From positions 914,001-978,000 of the forward strand of contig NZ_CP063110.1 in NCBI RefSeq assembly GCF_014931275.1: a DNA stretch of 64,000 nt, given 5' to 3'. Below are positions 1 through 9,697 of the stretch, piece after piece (the stretch's first letter is position 1; each line of letters starts with the position of its first letter). The stretch comes from Haemophilus parainfluenzae. Its GTDB lineage: Bacteria > Pseudomonadota > Gammaproteobacteria > Enterobacterales > Pasteurellaceae. The position numbers and the translations under genes were made by a program. The notes under the pieces are model-generated. The model was not told the DNA's origin. It saw only the letters and a list, made by a program, of their open reading frames with translations, and did not search any database.

Positions 1-279
1 GAACGTTTTGAGTTCTATTATAAGGGCTTAGAGTTAGCCAACGGTTTCCATGAGCTCACCGATGCGCGTGAACAGCAACACCGCTTTGAGCAAGATAACC
101 GCCTACGCGAAAAAGCAGGTTTGCCACAACGTGAAATTGATCATCGTTTACTGGCGGCATTACAAGCAGGAATCCCCAATACATCAGGCGTGGCTTTAGG
201 TGTTGATCGTCTAATTATGATTGCATTAGGCGCTGAAAGTATTAAAGAAGTAATTTCATTTTCGGTGGAATGTGCTTAA
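1..279 (+). CDS. epmA: EF-P--lysine ligase, C-terminal part (partial)
   Basis: This is an open frame entering from the left edge with 92 residues before the TAA at 277-279. The visible part contains the class II aminoacyl-tRNA synthetase C-terminal core: an ELTDAREQ segment, then [17 protein letters not shown], which is motif 3 with its arginine. That pattern is typical of the short LysRS paralogue EpmA (PoxA/GenX), which attaches beta-lysine to elongation factor P. A full LysS would share motif 3, but the short tail ISFSVECA directly after the motif suits EpmA better. The N-terminus lies outside the window, so start and length are unknown. Confidence 0.8.
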   Translation, partial: ERFEFYYKGLELANGFHELTDAREQQHRFEQDNRLREKAGLPQREIDHRLLAALQAGIPNTSGVALGVDRLIMIALGAESIKEVISFSVECA

Positions 280-379
280 GTTTATATAGTGTGTTTTGCA
301 CGCTTTTACCTAAAAATGATTATAATGTGCGCCACACTTTTTTGATCTAGATAAATATTTATGTAAAAAACGTATATAA

Positions 380-444
380 AACTGTTAGCCCGATCACATT
401 TTCTTATGTTGTACTTTGCACCCAATTTAAGACCTTATCATAAT
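380..444 (+). promoter_or_regulatory. Candidate CRP-activated promoter of sdaC-sdaA
   Basis: A CRP-type site lies at 380-401. Its core is TGTTA-N6-TCACA at 383-398, matching nine of the ten fixed bases of TGTGA-N6-TCACA. Downstream is a -35 TTGCAC at 416-421, a 17-base spacer and a -10 CATAAT at 439-444. The site centre (390.5) falls about 61 bases before the expected start near 451, the standard class I activator position. A second, weaker GATCTAGAT-centred site lies at 338-359. The assignment rests on motif match and spacing only. Confidence 0.55.
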
Positions 445-510
445 GCCGTCACTAGCTTAATGAACACTCATTAAATAAATGATTTTATGATTAACTTTAG
501 AGGGTAATAT

Positions 511-1749
511 ATGAGCACTACAACTAATAAAAAATGGAATAAATTTGATGTAGCTTGGGTGTTAAATTTATTTGGGACCGCTGTCGGCGCAGGGGTGTTA
601 TTTTTACCAATCAATGCAGGGATGGGGGGCTTCTGGCCATTGGTGGTTATGGCTCTTTTGGTTGGCCCTATGACATACTTTGCACACCGTGGTTTGGCTT
701 ATTTCGTTTTATCTTCATCTAAACCAGGTAGTGATATTACTGAAGTGGTGGAAGAGCATTTCGGTCCAACAGCAGGAAAATTAATTACTTTATTATATTT
801 CTTCGCGATCTTCCCAATTTTATTGATTTATGGAAACGGGATCACCAATACCGTTGATTCCTTCATTGTTAACCAATTAGGCATGGCTTCACCAAATCGT
901 GTCATTCTTTCTTTTGTATTGATTGCGATATTGATTTCGGTAATGTTATTCAGTGAAAAAGTAATGTTGAAAATCACTGAATTATTAGTTTATCCATTGG
1001 TATTGATTCTCTTTGCATTATCAATCTATCTCATTCCTCAATGGAATGCATCAATGCTTTATGAGCTTCCTACAGCGAGTGGTTTTGTGACGACATTGTG
1101 GTTAACTATTCCAGTATTAGTCTTCTCTTTTAACCATTCTCCGGCAATTTCTTCTTTCACGCTTTCTCAACAACGTGAATATAAAGATTTTGATAAAACG
1201 GAATATCACATTGGTCATACAGAAAAAGGCACTTCAACCGTATTACTTTTCTTCGTGATGTTCTTTGTGTTTAGTTGCGTATTAACTTTAACACCGGCAG
1301 AGTTATTAGAGGCAAAAGCACAAAATATCAGTATCTTGTCTTATCTTGCGAACAAATTTGATAATCCATACATTTCTTATTTTGCACCATTAGTGGCTTT
1401 CTTAGCGATTACCAGTTCATTCTTTGGCCATTATTTAGGGGCTCGTGAAGGTTTAGAAGGTTTATACCTAAAAATGAAAGGTGAAAGTGTAAATCGTAAA
1501 AAATTAAATTACAGTACCGCAGTATTCTTCTTATTCACTTTATGGGGTGTTGCGATCATTAACCCAAGTATTTTAGGTTTAATCGAATCGCTTGGCGGCC
1601 CAATTATTGCGATGATCCTTTTTATTATGCCAATGTATGCTATCCGCAATGTACCTGCGATGAAACGTTATCAAGGTCGTTTTAGCAATGTATTTGTAAC
1701 AGTAATGGGATTAATTGCTATCTCTGCGGTCGTATATGGATTATTATAA
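511..1749 (+). CDS. sdaC: Serine transporter SdaC (HAAAP family)
   Basis: This is a 412-residue inner-membrane proton symporter of the hydroxy/aromatic amino acid permease family, with about 11 hydrophobic segments. Near the N-terminus it has the family glycine-rich helix ([13 protein letters not shown]). The segment [12 protein letters not shown] near residue 210 is typical of the SdaC/YhaO branch rather than the tyrosine or tryptophan permeases. It is followed after 34 bases by sdaA, so the pair imports and deaminates L-serine. A good ribosome site (AGAGGG) precedes the ATG. Serine specificity is inferred from sequence type and the sdaA neighbour. Confidence 0.92.
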   Translation: MSTTTNKKWNKFDVAWVLNLFGTAVGAGVLFLPINAGMGGFWPLVVMALLVGPMTYFAHRGLAYFVLSSSKPGSDITEVVEEHFGPTAGKLITLLYFFAIFPILLIYGNGITNTVDSFIVNQLGMASPNRVILSFVLIAILISVMLFSEKVMLKITELLVYPLVLILFALSIYLIPQWNASMLYELPTASGFVTTLWLTIPVLVFSFNHSPAISSFTLSQQREYKDFDKTEYHIGHTEKGTSTVLLFFVMFFVFSCVLTLTPAELLEAKAQNISILSYLANKFDNPYISYFAPLVAFLAITSSFFGHYLGAREGLEGLYLKMKGESVNRKKLNYSTAVFFLFTLWGVAIINPSILGLIESLGGPIIAMILFIMPMYAIRNVPAMKRYQGRFSNVFVTVMGLIAISAVVYGLL

Positions 1750-1783
1750 GCGGCTTTTTAGTTTAGCTTAGGATTAAAATAAT

Positions 1784-3154
1784 ATGATTAGTGTATTTGA
1801 TATGTTTAAAGTGGGAGTAGGGCCATCCAGCTCCCATACTGTTGGCCCGATGAAAGCAGGTAAGCAGTTTATTGATGATTTAATCGAGCAAGGTAAATTT
1901 GATGCCGTTGCAACCTTGCACGTTGATGTATATGGTTCTCTCTCTATGACAGGGCTTGGCCATAATACAGATATTGCGATCATTATGGGATTAGCTGGCT
2001 ATCTACCGCACGATGTAGATATTGATTTAATCCCAACATTTATCGAACAGGTTAAACAAACCAAAAAGCTGTCGATTGCACAAGGTAAAAAAACGGTTAA
2101 TTTTGATTGGGATGCCAATATGGTATTTCATAATTCCTTTTTATCGTTGCATGAAAACGGCATGACCATTACTGCATTAGATGCTGATCGTCAGGTAATT
2201 TACCGCCAAACCTATTACTCCATTGGTGGTGGTTTTATCGTGGATGAAGCACATTTTGGTCAAGAGGAAGAAAATCCAGTGACAGTGCCGTATCCTTACA
2301 AACATGCTGAGGATATTTTAAAACATTGTCAGGAAAATGGCTTAATGCTTTCTACGATGATGATGAGAAATGAGTTGGCATTACATGGTAAAAAAGAGGT
2401 TGAAGCGCATTTACATAATGTTTGGAAAACCATGAAGGATTGTATTGAGCATGGTGTCAATACAGAAGGCGTGTTACCAGGCCCATTAAAAGTGACACGC
2501 CGAGCGCCGTCACTTTATCGTCTCTTGCAAGCCAATAGTCATCGTCTTGCAAATGATCCAATGCATGTAATCGACTGGGTGAATATGTTTGCCCTTGCGG
2601 TAAACGAAGAGAATGCAGCGGGTGGACGCGTCGTGACAGCGCCAACTAACGGTGCTTGCGGTATTGTGCCAGCTGTGCTTTCTTATTACGAAAAATTCGT
2701 AGGACCTTTAACACAGGATGTGATTGAGCGCTACTTATTGGCTGCAGGTATGATTGGTTCACTTTATAAGATGAATGCCTCTATTTCTGGCGCTGAAGTC
2801 GGTTGCCAAGGTGAAGTGGGTGTGGCATGTTCAATGGCTGCAGCGGGTTTAACTGAAATCCTAGGCGGTACGCCAGTACAAGTGTGTATTGCAGCTGAAA
2901 TTGCGATGGAACATAATCTTGGCTTAACTTGCGATCCAGTTGGTGGACAAGTACAGGTGCCTTGTATTGAGCGTAACGCGATTGCTTCAGTGAAAGCAAT
3001 TAATGCCAGCCGTATGGCATTACGCCGTACCACAAATCCTCGCGTAACCTTGGATAAAGTGATCGAAACCATGTATGAAACAGGTAAAGACATGAATGCT
3101 AAATATCGCGAAACATCAAAAGGTGGCTTAGCGGTGAAAGTAGTGTGTTCTTAA
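1784..3154 (+). CDS. sdaA: L-serine ammonia-lyase (L-serine dehydratase)
   Basis: This 456-residue protein is the full length of the single-chain iron-sulfur L-serine deaminase that converts L-serine to pyruvate and ammonia. The N-terminal domain begins with the family signature [21 protein letters not shown]. The C-terminal catalytic domain has [33 protein letters not shown] and [19 protein letters not shown], which contain the cysteines expected to bind the oxygen-sensitive [4Fe-4S] cluster. It lies 34 bases downstream of sdaC and is probably co-transcribed with it from the CRP-type promoter upstream. The transcript ends at the hairpin just after the stop codon. Confidence 0.96.
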   Translation: MISVFDMFKVGVGPSSSHTVGPMKAGKQFIDDLIEQGKFDAVATLHVDVYGSLSMTGLGHNTDIAIIMGLAGYLPHDVDIDLIPTFIEQVKQTKKLSIAQGKKTVNFDWDANMVFHNSFLSLHENGMTITALDADRQVIYRQTYYSIGGGFIVDEAHFGQEEENPVTVPYPYKHAEDILKHCQENGLMLSTMMMRNELALHGKKEVEAHLHNVWKTMKDCIEHGVNTEGVLPGPLKVTRRAPSLYRLLQANSHRLANDPMHVIDWVNMFALAVNEENAAGGRVVTAPTNGACGIVPAVLSYYEKFVGPLTQDVIERYLLAAGMIGSLYKMNASISGAEVGCQGEVGVACSMAAAGLTEILGGTPVQVCIAAEIAMEHNLGLTCDPVGGQVQVPCIERNAIASVKAINASRMALRRTTNPRVTLDKVIETMYETGKDMNAKYRETSKGGLAVKVVCS

Positions 3155-3170
3155 AATTTAGTTGATAATA

Positions 3171-3201
3171 AAAGAGCGGTCATTTTTGACCGCTCTTTTT
3201 T
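3171..3201. terminator. Bidirectional terminator between sdaA and the phosphoesterase gene
   Basis: The arms AAAAGAGCGGTCA and TGACCGCTCTTTT are separated by TTT, with A- and T-runs on either side, so the hairpin can serve both convergent genes. The arms are a one-base variant (AAGAGCGGT) of the uptake signal AAGTGCGGT. The stop codon of the minus-strand gene lies inside the right flank. Confidence 0.85.
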
Positions 3202-4291
3202 ATTTTCCTTTCACATCAATAATCACCACTTCTGATTGAGATCCTAATCGCATTGGAATGCCCCAGAAGCCATAACCAGAAGTGACAAAAACATGTGGAT
3301 TGCCAATTTTTTCATGACCATAATCCAGACGATACATCATTTTTGTGATTAAACTGGCCGGGAATACTTGCCCTTTATGCGCATGCCCTGAAACTTGAAT
3401 ATCAAGCGGAAGTGAGGCATGTTTTTCAATATCTGTTGGGCGGTGATCCAATAAAATAGTTGGTAAGTTAGTATCCACCTGTTTTAGTAAGGTCTCGGTA
3501 CTTGGTCTATCATGAGCAAGATTGTCATTTCGTCCAATAAGTACCAATTCATTATTTAACGTTAATGTTTCATCTCTTAATACGGTAATACCTGCTTTGC
3601 GGATTTCTTGATCAATTCGATCTTGGTCTCCAAATAAATCGTGATTGCCTAGTGTGGCATAAACGCCCATTGGAGCCTTGAGTTTTGCTAGATGAGGTTG
3701 CATTTTTTCGGCTAAATAAGCATTGACGTTATCATCCATAATATCGCCAGGCAATAAAATGATATCCACCTTTTCCTGCTGCATAATATCAGCTAGTTTA
3801 TCCAATTCTTTCCCACCAAATAATTTGCCTAAATGGAGATCGCTGGCCATGCCAATTCGCAATGGTTTAATCGGTTTATCTAGCGTAATTTCATAATGAA
3901 TAACACGGGTGACATAGGCGTTATACACACTTAAGGCAGTGATACCAATAAATAAAACGGGGTAAGTAATGCGTAAAGCGCGGTCGATTTTTGTGATGGA
4001 TTTGGATTTTCGGAAAAGAAAATGAATACCTCCCACGGTGATACTCGCAAAGGCTGAAAAAAGGAGTAGCGCAAGCATTAAAGCTATAAGTCGAAATACC
4101 GTAAAAAGCTTTAAAAAATGGCAAATAACCAAGACATTAGGAAGCAAAAAGCTGACAAAAGTAATTGCTCGTCTTGCCTTTTGAGAGAGCTGTTTGTTAA
4201 GCCACCAAATCAGCGTTTTATTAAAAATATAAATCAGCAGTTGTAACAAAATAATGGCTGCCGTAAATATAAAGTAATAACGAGTTTCCAT
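3200..4291 (-). CDS. Membrane-anchored metallophosphoesterase (calcineurin-like)
   Basis: This is a 363-residue protein. About four or five hydrophobic segments fill residues 1-145, followed by a calcineurin-like phosphoesterase domain with the metal-binding series SDLHLGK, LLPGDIMDD, ATLGNHDLFG and SGHAHKGQ. The architecture matches the YkuE/YaeI-type membrane phosphoesterases. In that family some members act on lipid pyrophosphates such as UDP-diacylglucosamine, but the substrate here cannot be read. The ATG at 4291 is chosen over the TTG two codons earlier because AGGA sits seven bases before it. Gene order gives no functional hint. Confidence 0.8.
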   Translation of the reverse strand: METRYYFIFTAAIILLQLLIYIFNKTLIWWLNKQLSQKARRAITFVSFLLPNVLVICHFLKLFTVFRLIALMLALLLFSAFASITVGGIHFLFRKSKSITKIDRALRITYPVLFIGITALSVYNAYVTRVIHYEITLDKPIKPLRIGMASDLHLGKLFGGKELDKLADIMQQEKVDIILLPGDIMDDNVNAYLAEKMQPHLAKLKAPMGVYATLGNHDLFGDQDRIDQEIRKAGITVLRDETLTLNNELVLIGRNDNLAHDRPSTETLLKQVDTNLPTILLDHRPTDIEKHASLPLDIQVSGHAHKGQVFPASLITKMMYRLDYGHEKIGNPHVFVTSGYGFWGIPMRLGSQSEVVIIDVKGK

Positions 4292-4426
4292 CTGCAATTC
4301 CTAAATAAAAGTGCGGTCGTTTTTGACCAAGTTTTGAAGTATTGAATAATAAATTTCTCTGTTCCCAAAGGCAAATTTTTTCGCTAAAATGCGGCTCGTT
4401 TTAGTTAATTTAAGAAGGAAAATCCA

Positions 4427-4756
4427 ATGTTTGGAAAAGGCGGTTTAGGCGGTTTGATGAAACAAGCCCAACAAATGCAAGAAAAAATGCAAAAAATGCA
4501 GGAAGAAATTGCCCAATTAGAAGTAACAGGCGAAAGTGGTGCGGGTTTAGTAAAAATCACGATTAATGGTGCGCACAACTGTCGTCGTATTGAGATCGAT
4601 CCTTCTTTAATGGAAGACGACAAAGAAATGTTGGAAGATTTAATCGCTGCCGCATTCAACGATGCTGTCCGTCGTGCAGAAGAATTACAAAAAGAAAAAA
4701 TGGCTTCTGTAACCGCAGGCATGCCATTACCTCCAGGAATGAAACTTCCATTTTAA
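4427..4756 (+). CDS. ybaB: YbaB/EbfC family nucleoid-associated protein
   Basis: This 109-residue protein has the YbaB layout. A glycine-rich [11 protein letters not shown] start leads into a heptad-patterned helix (residues 10-35, rich in Q, M, K and E), followed by a beta-strand core containing [20 protein letters not shown], and a proline-rich end [10 protein letters not shown]. Members form dimers that bind DNA and coat the nucleoid. Linkage to recR, which follows after 61 bases, is the conserved arrangement in Gammaproteobacteria and supports the call. AAGGAAAAT before the ATG is a good ribosome site. Confidence 0.95.
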   Translation: MFGKGGLGGLMKQAQQMQEKMQKMQEEIAQLEVTGESGAGLVKITINGAHNCRRIEIDPSLMEDDKEMLEDLIAAAFNDAVRRAEELQKEKMASVTAGMPLPPGMKLPF

Positions 4757-4764
4757 TTCATCGG

Positions 4765-4790
4765 GTGTGTGAATCTATAGGTTCACACAC
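4765..4790 (+). terminator. Hairpin between ybaB and recR
   Basis: The perfect arms GTGTGTGAA and TTCACACAC enclose a short loop (TCTATAGG). No strong U-run follows directly (CATCCATTTTC), so it is more likely a partial terminator or RNA-processing site that tunes recR relative to ybaB than a full stop. Confidence 0.45.
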
Positions 4791-4817
4791 CATCCATTTT
4801 CTCCCATCATAAATACT

Positions 4818-5420
4818 ATGCAAAGCAGTCCACTTTTAGAACATCTTATTGAAAACCTTCGTTGCTTGCCGGGTGTTGGCCCGAAATCAGCGCAGCGTAT
4901 GGCTTATCATCTTTTACAGCGCAATCGTAGCGGTGGGATGAATCTAGCACGTGCATTAACGGAAGCGATGTCTAAAATTGGGCATTGTTCGCAGTGTCGT
5001 GATTTTACCGAAGAGGATACGTGCAATATTTGTAACAATCCTCGCCGTCAAAATTCAGGTTTGCTTTGCGTGGTGGAAATGCCGGCAGACATTCAGGCCA
5101 TTGAGCAAACCGGCCAATTTTCTGGACGTTATTTTGTCTTAATGGGGCATTTATCGCCTTTAGATGGTATTGGTCCGAAAGAAATTGGTTTAGATTTATT
5201 GCAAAAACGTCTGGTTGAAGAATCTTTCCACGAAGTGATTTTAGCGACCAATCCAACGGTGGAGGGCGATGCGACAGCGAATTATATTGCTGAAATTTGC
5301 CATCAACATAATATTAAAGTGAGCCGTATTGCTCACGGAATTCCTGTCGGTGGGGAATTAGAAACCGTGGACGGCACCACCTTAACCCACTCTTTCTTAG
5401 GTCGTCGTCAGATCGACTAA
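4818..5420 (+). CDS. recR: Recombination mediator protein RecR
   Basis: This 200-residue protein is the usual length for RecR, which with RecO and RecF loads RecA at single-stranded gaps. Domain order is visible: a helix-hairpin-helix ([17 protein letters not shown], residues 18-33), a four-cysteine zinc finger (C57, C60, C69, C72), a Toprim domain beginning [14 protein letters not shown] with [12 protein letters not shown], and a C-terminal segment ending [10 protein letters not shown]. It sits in the ybaB-recR-topB run, with topB starting four bases after its stop, so the two are very probably translated from one message. Confidence 0.97.
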   Translation: MQSSPLLEHLIENLRCLPGVGPKSAQRMAYHLLQRNRSGGMNLARALTEAMSKIGHCSQCRDFTEEDTCNICNNPRRQNSGLLCVVEMPADIQAIEQTGQFSGRYFVLMGHLSPLDGIGPKEIGLDLLQKRLVEESFHEVILATNPTVEGDATANYIAEICHQHNIKVSRIAHGIPVGGELETVDGTTLTHSFLGRRQID

Positions 5421-5424
5421 TCTT

Positions 5425-7368
5425 ATGCGCCTGTTTATTGCCGAAAAACCCAGTCTTGGGCGAGCTATTGCCGATGTATTGCCAAAACCTCATCAACGGG
5501 GGGATGGTTTTATTAAATGCGGCAATGATGATGTCGTGACTTGGTGCGTGGGGCATTTGCTCGAACAGGCAGAACCCGATGCCTACGATCCAAAATTCAA
5601 ACAATGGCGTTTAGAACATTTACCTATTATTCCTGAAAAATGGATTCTGTTACCGCGAAAAGAAGTCAAAAAACAACTTTCTGTGGTGGAAAAACTCATT
5701 CATCAAGCCGATGTTTTAGTTAACGCAGGTGACCCGGATAGAGAGGGGCAGTTGCTGGTGGATGAAGTATTCAGCTATGCCAATTTATCCGCCGAAAAAC
5801 GTGACGGTATTTTGCGTTGTTTGATTAGCGATCTTAATCCAAGTGCGGTCGAAAAAGCCGTACAAAAACTCCAACCGAATCGTCATTTTATTCCATTGGC
5901 TACCTCCGCACTGGCGCGTGCTCGTGCCGATTGGCTATACGGCATTAATATGACCCGTGCTTATACCATTCGCGGTCGCCAAGCGGGTTATGATGGCGTG
6001 CTTTCCGTTGGGCGAGTGCAAACACCTGTGTTAGGCTTGATTGTTCGCCGTGATTTGGAAATTGAAAATTTCCAACCCAAAGATTTCTATGAAGTGTTGG
6101 CATGGGTGAAAGACGAAAAAACGTCTGAAAATCCGACCGCACTTTTTTCTGCACTTTGGCAACCGAGTAAAGCTTGCGAAGACTACCAAGATGAAGATGG
6201 TCGCGTACTATCTTTAGGTTTAGCCGAAAATGTGGTTAAACGCATTACCGATCAACCTGCCGAAGTGACCGAATATGTGGATAAGCGCGAGAAAGAAACG
6301 GCACCTTTGCCTTATTCGTTGTCAGCATTGCAGATTGATGCAGCAAAACGTTTTGGGATGTCGGCACAGAGCGTGTTGGATACCTGTCAGCGGTTATATG
6401 AAACCCATCGTTTGATTACCTATCCGCGTTCTGATTGTCGCTATTTGCCGGAAGAGCATTTTGCTGAACGACATAAAGTGATGAATGCGATTTCGCAGCA
6501 TTGTCAGACTTATCAAACCTTGCCATCGGTGGTGGATACTGAGCAGCGTAATCGTTGCTGGAATGATAAAAAAGTGGAAGCACACCATGCAATTATTCCG
6601 ACTGCTAACACACGCTCGATAAATTTAAGTATTGATGAACAGCGTATTTACGAACTGATTGCGCGTCAGTATTTATTGCAATTCTGTCCAGATGCGGAAT
6701 ATCGTAAAAGCAAAATTACCTTGAGTATTGCGGGCGGTACTTTTGTGGCGCAAGCTCGTAACTTGCAAACTGCTGGTTGGAAAGAGTTGCTTGGCAAAGA
6801 AGACGAAGATGAAAATCAAGAGCCGTTATTGCCGATCGTGAAGAAAGGGCAGATCCTGCATTGTGAACGAGGTGAAGTGGTGAGCAAAAAAACACAACCG
6901 CCTAAACCTTTTACTGATGCGACATTGCTTTCCGCCATGACAGGGATTGCGCGCTTTGTGCAAGATAAAGAATTGAAAAAAATTCTGCGTGAAACGGATG
7001 GCCTTGGCACAGAGGCAACACGCGCAGGCATTATTGAATTGCTGTTTAAACGAGGCTTTTTGATCAAAAAAGGACGCAATATTCACAGCACAGAAACGGG
7101 GCGGATCCTCATTTCAGCTTTGCCGGATATTGCCACACAACCTGACATGACGGCACATTGGGAAGCGCAATTAACGGATATCAGTCAAAAACAGGCGAGT
7201 TATCAGCAATTTATGTTTACGCTTAATCAAATGTTGCCAGATTTAGTGCGTTTTGTTGATTTCACCGCATTACGTCGTTTAAGTCAGATTTCAAAAGGTT
7301 TAAGCACACCAGCAACGAAACGAAAAAGAGCGGTCAAAAAATCGGAAGATTTAAACGCTGAAAATTGA
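5425..7368 (+). CDS. topB: DNA topoisomerase III
   Basis: This is a 647-residue type IA topoisomerase. The Toprim domain opens the protein ([19 protein letters not shown]) and contains [16 protein letters not shown], the acidic metal-binding motif. The catalytic tyrosine is Y333 in [13 protein letters not shown]. Downstream EAHHAIIPT and [15 protein letters not shown] are standard core motifs. It relaxes negatively supercoiled DNA and resolves replication intermediates. There are no C-terminal zinc fingers, and the tail is basic (KRKRAVKK), as is common in TopB. The tail contains a variant uptake signal AAGAGCGGT at 7326-7334. Confidence 0.97.
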   Translation: MRLFIAEKPSLGRAIADVLPKPHQRGDGFIKCGNDDVVTWCVGHLLEQAEPDAYDPKFKQWRLEHLPIIPEKWILLPRKEVKKQLSVVEKLIHQADVLVNAGDPDREGQLLVDEVFSYANLSAEKRDGILRCLISDLNPSAVEKAVQKLQPNRHFIPLATSALARARADWLYGINMTRAYTIRGRQAGYDGVLSVGRVQTPVLGLIVRRDLEIENFQPKDFYEVLAWVKDEKTSENPTALFSALWQPSKACEDYQDEDGRVLSLGLAENVVKRITDQPAEVTEYVDKREKETAPLPYSLSALQIDAAKRFGMSAQSVLDTCQRLYETHRLITYPRSDCRYLPEEHFAERHKVMNAISQHCQTYQTLPSVVDTEQRNRCWNDKKVEAHHAIIPTANTRSINLSIDEQRIYELIARQYLLQFCPDAEYRKSKITLSIAGGTFVAQARNLQTAGWKELLGKEDEDENQEPLLPIVKKGQILHCERGEVVSKKTQPPKPFTDATLLSAMTGIARFVQDKELKKILRETDGLGTEATRAGIIELLFKRGFLIKKGRNIHSTETGRILISALPDIATQPDMTAHWEAQLTDISQKQASYQQFMFTLNQMLPDLVRFVDFTALRRLSQISKGLSTPATKRKRAVKKSEDLNAEN

Positions 7369-7484
7369 TTAAACTTAATACAATTAATTAAAAAAAATGG
7401 GAAAGCGCTTGCGAAAAGCATGAATTTTATATAACATTTGCTCCCAGTTTTCTTGCGAAATCGCAATTTAGAGAAGAAAGAATA

Positions 7485-7832
7485 ATGTACAATATTTTAT
7501 TATTTGTTTATGTATTAATTTGTATCGCCTTAATCGGCTTTATCCTTGTTCAACAAGGTAAAGGTGCGAACGCAGGTGCGTCATTTGGCGGCGGTGCATC
7601 AGGTACTATGTTTGGTTCTGCAGGTGCAGGTAACTTCTTAACCCGTACCAGCGCAATCTTAGCAACTGGCTTTTTTGTGATTGCTTTAGTGTTAGGTAAC
7701 ATTAACTCTCACCGTGGCAACGTACAAAAAGGTTCGTTTGACGATTTATCTCAAACTGCTGAACAAGTTCAACAACAGCAACAACAAGTTGCTCCAGCGG
7801 TTGAAAACAAAAATAATGACATTCCGCAATAA
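7485..7832 (+). CDS. secG: Protein-export membrane protein SecG
   Basis: This 115-residue protein has two transmembrane segments (about residues 2-21 and 55-73) joined by the SecG loop, which contains QQGKGANAGASFGGGASGTMFG. SecG is the accessory subunit of the SecYEG translocon that aids SecA-driven export. The C-terminal tail is glutamine-rich. Immediately downstream is tRNA-Leu(GAG), the same secG-tRNA-Leu neighbourhood found in Escherichia coli, which supports orthology. AGAAGAAAG precedes the ATG. Confidence 0.96.
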   Translation: MYNILLFVYVLICIALIGFILVQQGKGANAGASFGGGASGTMFGSAGAGNFLTRTSAILATGFFVIALVLGNINSHRGNVQKGSFDDLSQTAEQVQQQQQQVAPAVENKNNDIPQ

Positions 7833-7852
7833 GGAATAAAAACAGAATGAAC

Positions 7853-7938
7853 GCTCTGGTGGTGGAATTGGTAGACACGCTATCTTGAGGGGGTAGTGGC
7901 CGCAGGCCGTGCGAGTTCAAGTCTCGCCCAGAGCACCA
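7853..7938 (+). tRNA. tRNA-Leu (anticodon GAG)
   Basis: This is an 86-base class II tRNA. The acceptor arms GCTCTGG (7853-7859) and CCAGAGC (7928-7934) pair perfectly, followed by discriminator A and an encoded CCA at 7936-7938. The D-loop GGTGGAATTGGTAGACACG is typical of tRNA-Leu. The anticodon arm CTATCTTGAGGGGGTAG shows GAG. A variable arm GTGGCCGCAGGCCG and the T-loop GTTCAAGTC follow. It decodes CUC and CUU leucine codons. The secG neighbour matches the E. coli leuU position. Confidence 0.97.
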
Positions 7939-7943
7939 ACTAT

Positions 7944-7972
7944 AAACCGACTTAATCAAGTCGGTTTTTTTT
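7944..7972 (+). terminator. Terminator after tRNA-Leu
   Basis: The perfect stem AAACCGACTT / AAGTCGGTTT has a four-base loop AATC and is followed by a run of T residues. It ends the secG-tRNA transcript. Confidence 0.93.
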
Positions 7973-8064
7973 CGCCTAAAATTTGTTGAGACTGCTAGTT
8001 ATTATCCCCTGTTTTGGTTACAATCGGTCAATTTCTTTTTCTAAAACCCCATTAGGAGAGCATT

Positions 8065-9609
8065 ATGAACTTCCCTCAAATTGCCCAGCAAGTGATTGAT
8101 AAGCTTGGCGGCAAAGAAAACATCGCCACAGCAGCACATTGTGCAACGCGTTTACGTATTGTGTTAAACGATGAAAGCAAAGTGGATAAAGAAGGTATTG
8201 ATAATATTGAAGGCGTGAAAGGGCAGTTTGCTGTCGCCGGTCAATATCAAATTATCTTCGGTTCAGGTACGGTGAATAAAGTCCATGCTGAACTTACCAA
8301 ATTGCTTGGTATCGGCGATGTAAGCAAAGCCGAAGTGGCAGAAGCGGCGTCAGGCAATCAAAACTTATTGCAACGTTTGGTGAAAGGCTTAGCAGATATT
8401 TTCGTGCCAATCATTCCAGCAATCGTCGCAGGCGGTTTGTTAATGGGTATTTACAGCATGCTAACTGCTCAAGGTTTCTTTTGGGAGATCCCAAATGAAT
8501 TAAGAGTTGCGTTAGCAGCTGCACAAGAGGCATTTAATTCAGTTAAAGATAGCGGTAATGCTATCGCTATTGCAGATGCTCAAAAAGCATTATCTGATGC
8601 GGCTATTGTGGGATATTCAGTAGTTGATAGATACCCAAATATCTCAGATTTAGCCTCTTTTATTAATACTATTTCTAACGCACCATTCGTATTTTTACCT
8701 GTATTATTAGGTTTTTCAGCTACCCGTAAATTCGGCGGTAATCCATTCTTAGGGGCGGCTCTTGGAATGCTATTGGTACACCCTGATTTAGCCGATGGTT
8801 GGAATTATGCTTTAACTCTTGCACAGGGTGAGATTAAATATTGGAATGTATTAGGCTTTGAAATAGAAAAAGTCGGCTATCAAGGTACAGTCATTCCAAC
8901 TATTATTTCAGCTTGGGTATTGGCTACTTTAGAAAAAACCTTCCGTAAGTTTGTGCCTTCTTACTTAGATAACCTTATTACCCCATTATTCTCGCTCTTT
9001 ATTGCGGGCTTTTTAGCATTTACCGTAATTGGTCCAATCGGTCGTGAAGCGGGGTCATTAATTGCATCAGGCTTAACTTGGTTATATGACACTTTAGGTT
9101 TTGTTGGTGGGGCGATCTTCGGGGCATTCTATGCACCAATCGTGATTACCGGTATGCACCAAACCTTCATTGCGGTTGAAACACAATTATTAGCTGAAAT
9201 GGCAAATACAGGCGGTACCTTTATTTTCCCAATCGCCGCAATGTCAAATATCGCACAAGGTGCGGCTTGTTTAGGTGTGGCAGTGGCATTAAAAGATCCA
9301 AAAGTACGCGGCTTAGCGGTGCCATCTGGTATCTCTGCATTATTAGGGATTACAGAACCGGCAATGTTCGGGGTGAACTTACGTTACCGTCAGGCTTTCT
9401 TTGCGGCGATGATTGGTTCAGGCCTAGCAAGTGCCTTTATCGCATTCTTCAATGTAAAAGCCATTGCATTAGGCGCAGCCGGTTTCTTAGGTATCCCATC
9501 TATCAAACCGGATAGCCTTGCAATGTACAGCATCGGTATGGTGATTTCATTTGTGGTGGCATTCACGCTTTCTGTGATTTTCGTGAAACGCGCACAAGCA
9601 AAAGCATAA
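8065..9609 (+). CDS. scrA: PTS system sucrose-family EIIBC permease
   Basis: This is a 514-residue glucose-superfamily PTS permease. The EIIB domain (residues 1-90) has the phosphorylatable cysteine C26 in TAAHCATRLRIVL, and GVKGQFAVAGQYQIIFGSG is close to ScrA-type sequences. The EIIC domain follows (VPIIPAIVAGGLLMG, PIVITGMHQTFIAVE, and GITEPAMFGVNLRYR near residue 428). No EIIA domain is present, so phosphate must come from a separate EIIA such as Crr. It is about 60 residues longer than usual ScrA, with an alanine-rich insertion around residues 148-190. No sucrose-6-phosphate hydrolase or regulator is adjacent, so the sugar remains an inference. Confidence 0.68.
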   Translation: MNFPQIAQQVIDKLGGKENIATAAHCATRLRIVLNDESKVDKEGIDNIEGVKGQFAVAGQYQIIFGSGTVNKVHAELTKLLGIGDVSKAEVAEAASGNQNLLQRLVKGLADIFVPIIPAIVAGGLLMGIYSMLTAQGFFWEIPNELRVALAAAQEAFNSVKDSGNAIAIADAQKALSDAAIVGYSVVDRYPNISDLASFINTISNAPFVFLPVLLGFSATRKFGGNPFLGAALGMLLVHPDLADGWNYALTLAQGEIKYWNVLGFEIEKVGYQGTVIPTIISAWVLATLEKTFRKFVPSYLDNLITPLFSLFIAGFLAFTVIGPIGREAGSLIASGLTWLYDTLGFVGGAIFGAFYAPIVITGMHQTFIAVETQLLAEMANTGGTFIFPIAAMSNIAQGAACLGVAVALKDPKVRGLAVPSGISALLGITEPAMFGVNLRYRQAFFAAMIGSGLASAFIAFFNVKAIALGAAGFLGIPSIKPDSLAMYSIGMVISFVVAFTLSVIFVKRAQAKA

Positions 9610-9626
9610 TCGAAATAAAAAAGAAG

Positions 9627-9657
9627 AAGCACGAGTTTAACCTCGTGCTTTTTTTTT
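9627..9657 (+). terminator. Terminator after the PTS gene
   Basis: The stem AAGCACGAG / CTCGTGCTT has loop TTTAAC and is followed by about nine T residues, making a strong intrinsic terminator. Confidence 0.95.
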
Positions 9658-9697
9658 GGAAAAATGTGTCTAAAAATGACCGCACTTTCAGTGAGAA

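Noticed and set aside
338..359. GATCTAGAT-centred sequence as the main CRP site for sdaC
   Set aside because: It matches only about 14 of 22 consensus bases and lies over 100 bases from the predicted start. The site at 380-401 fits better in sequence and spacing.
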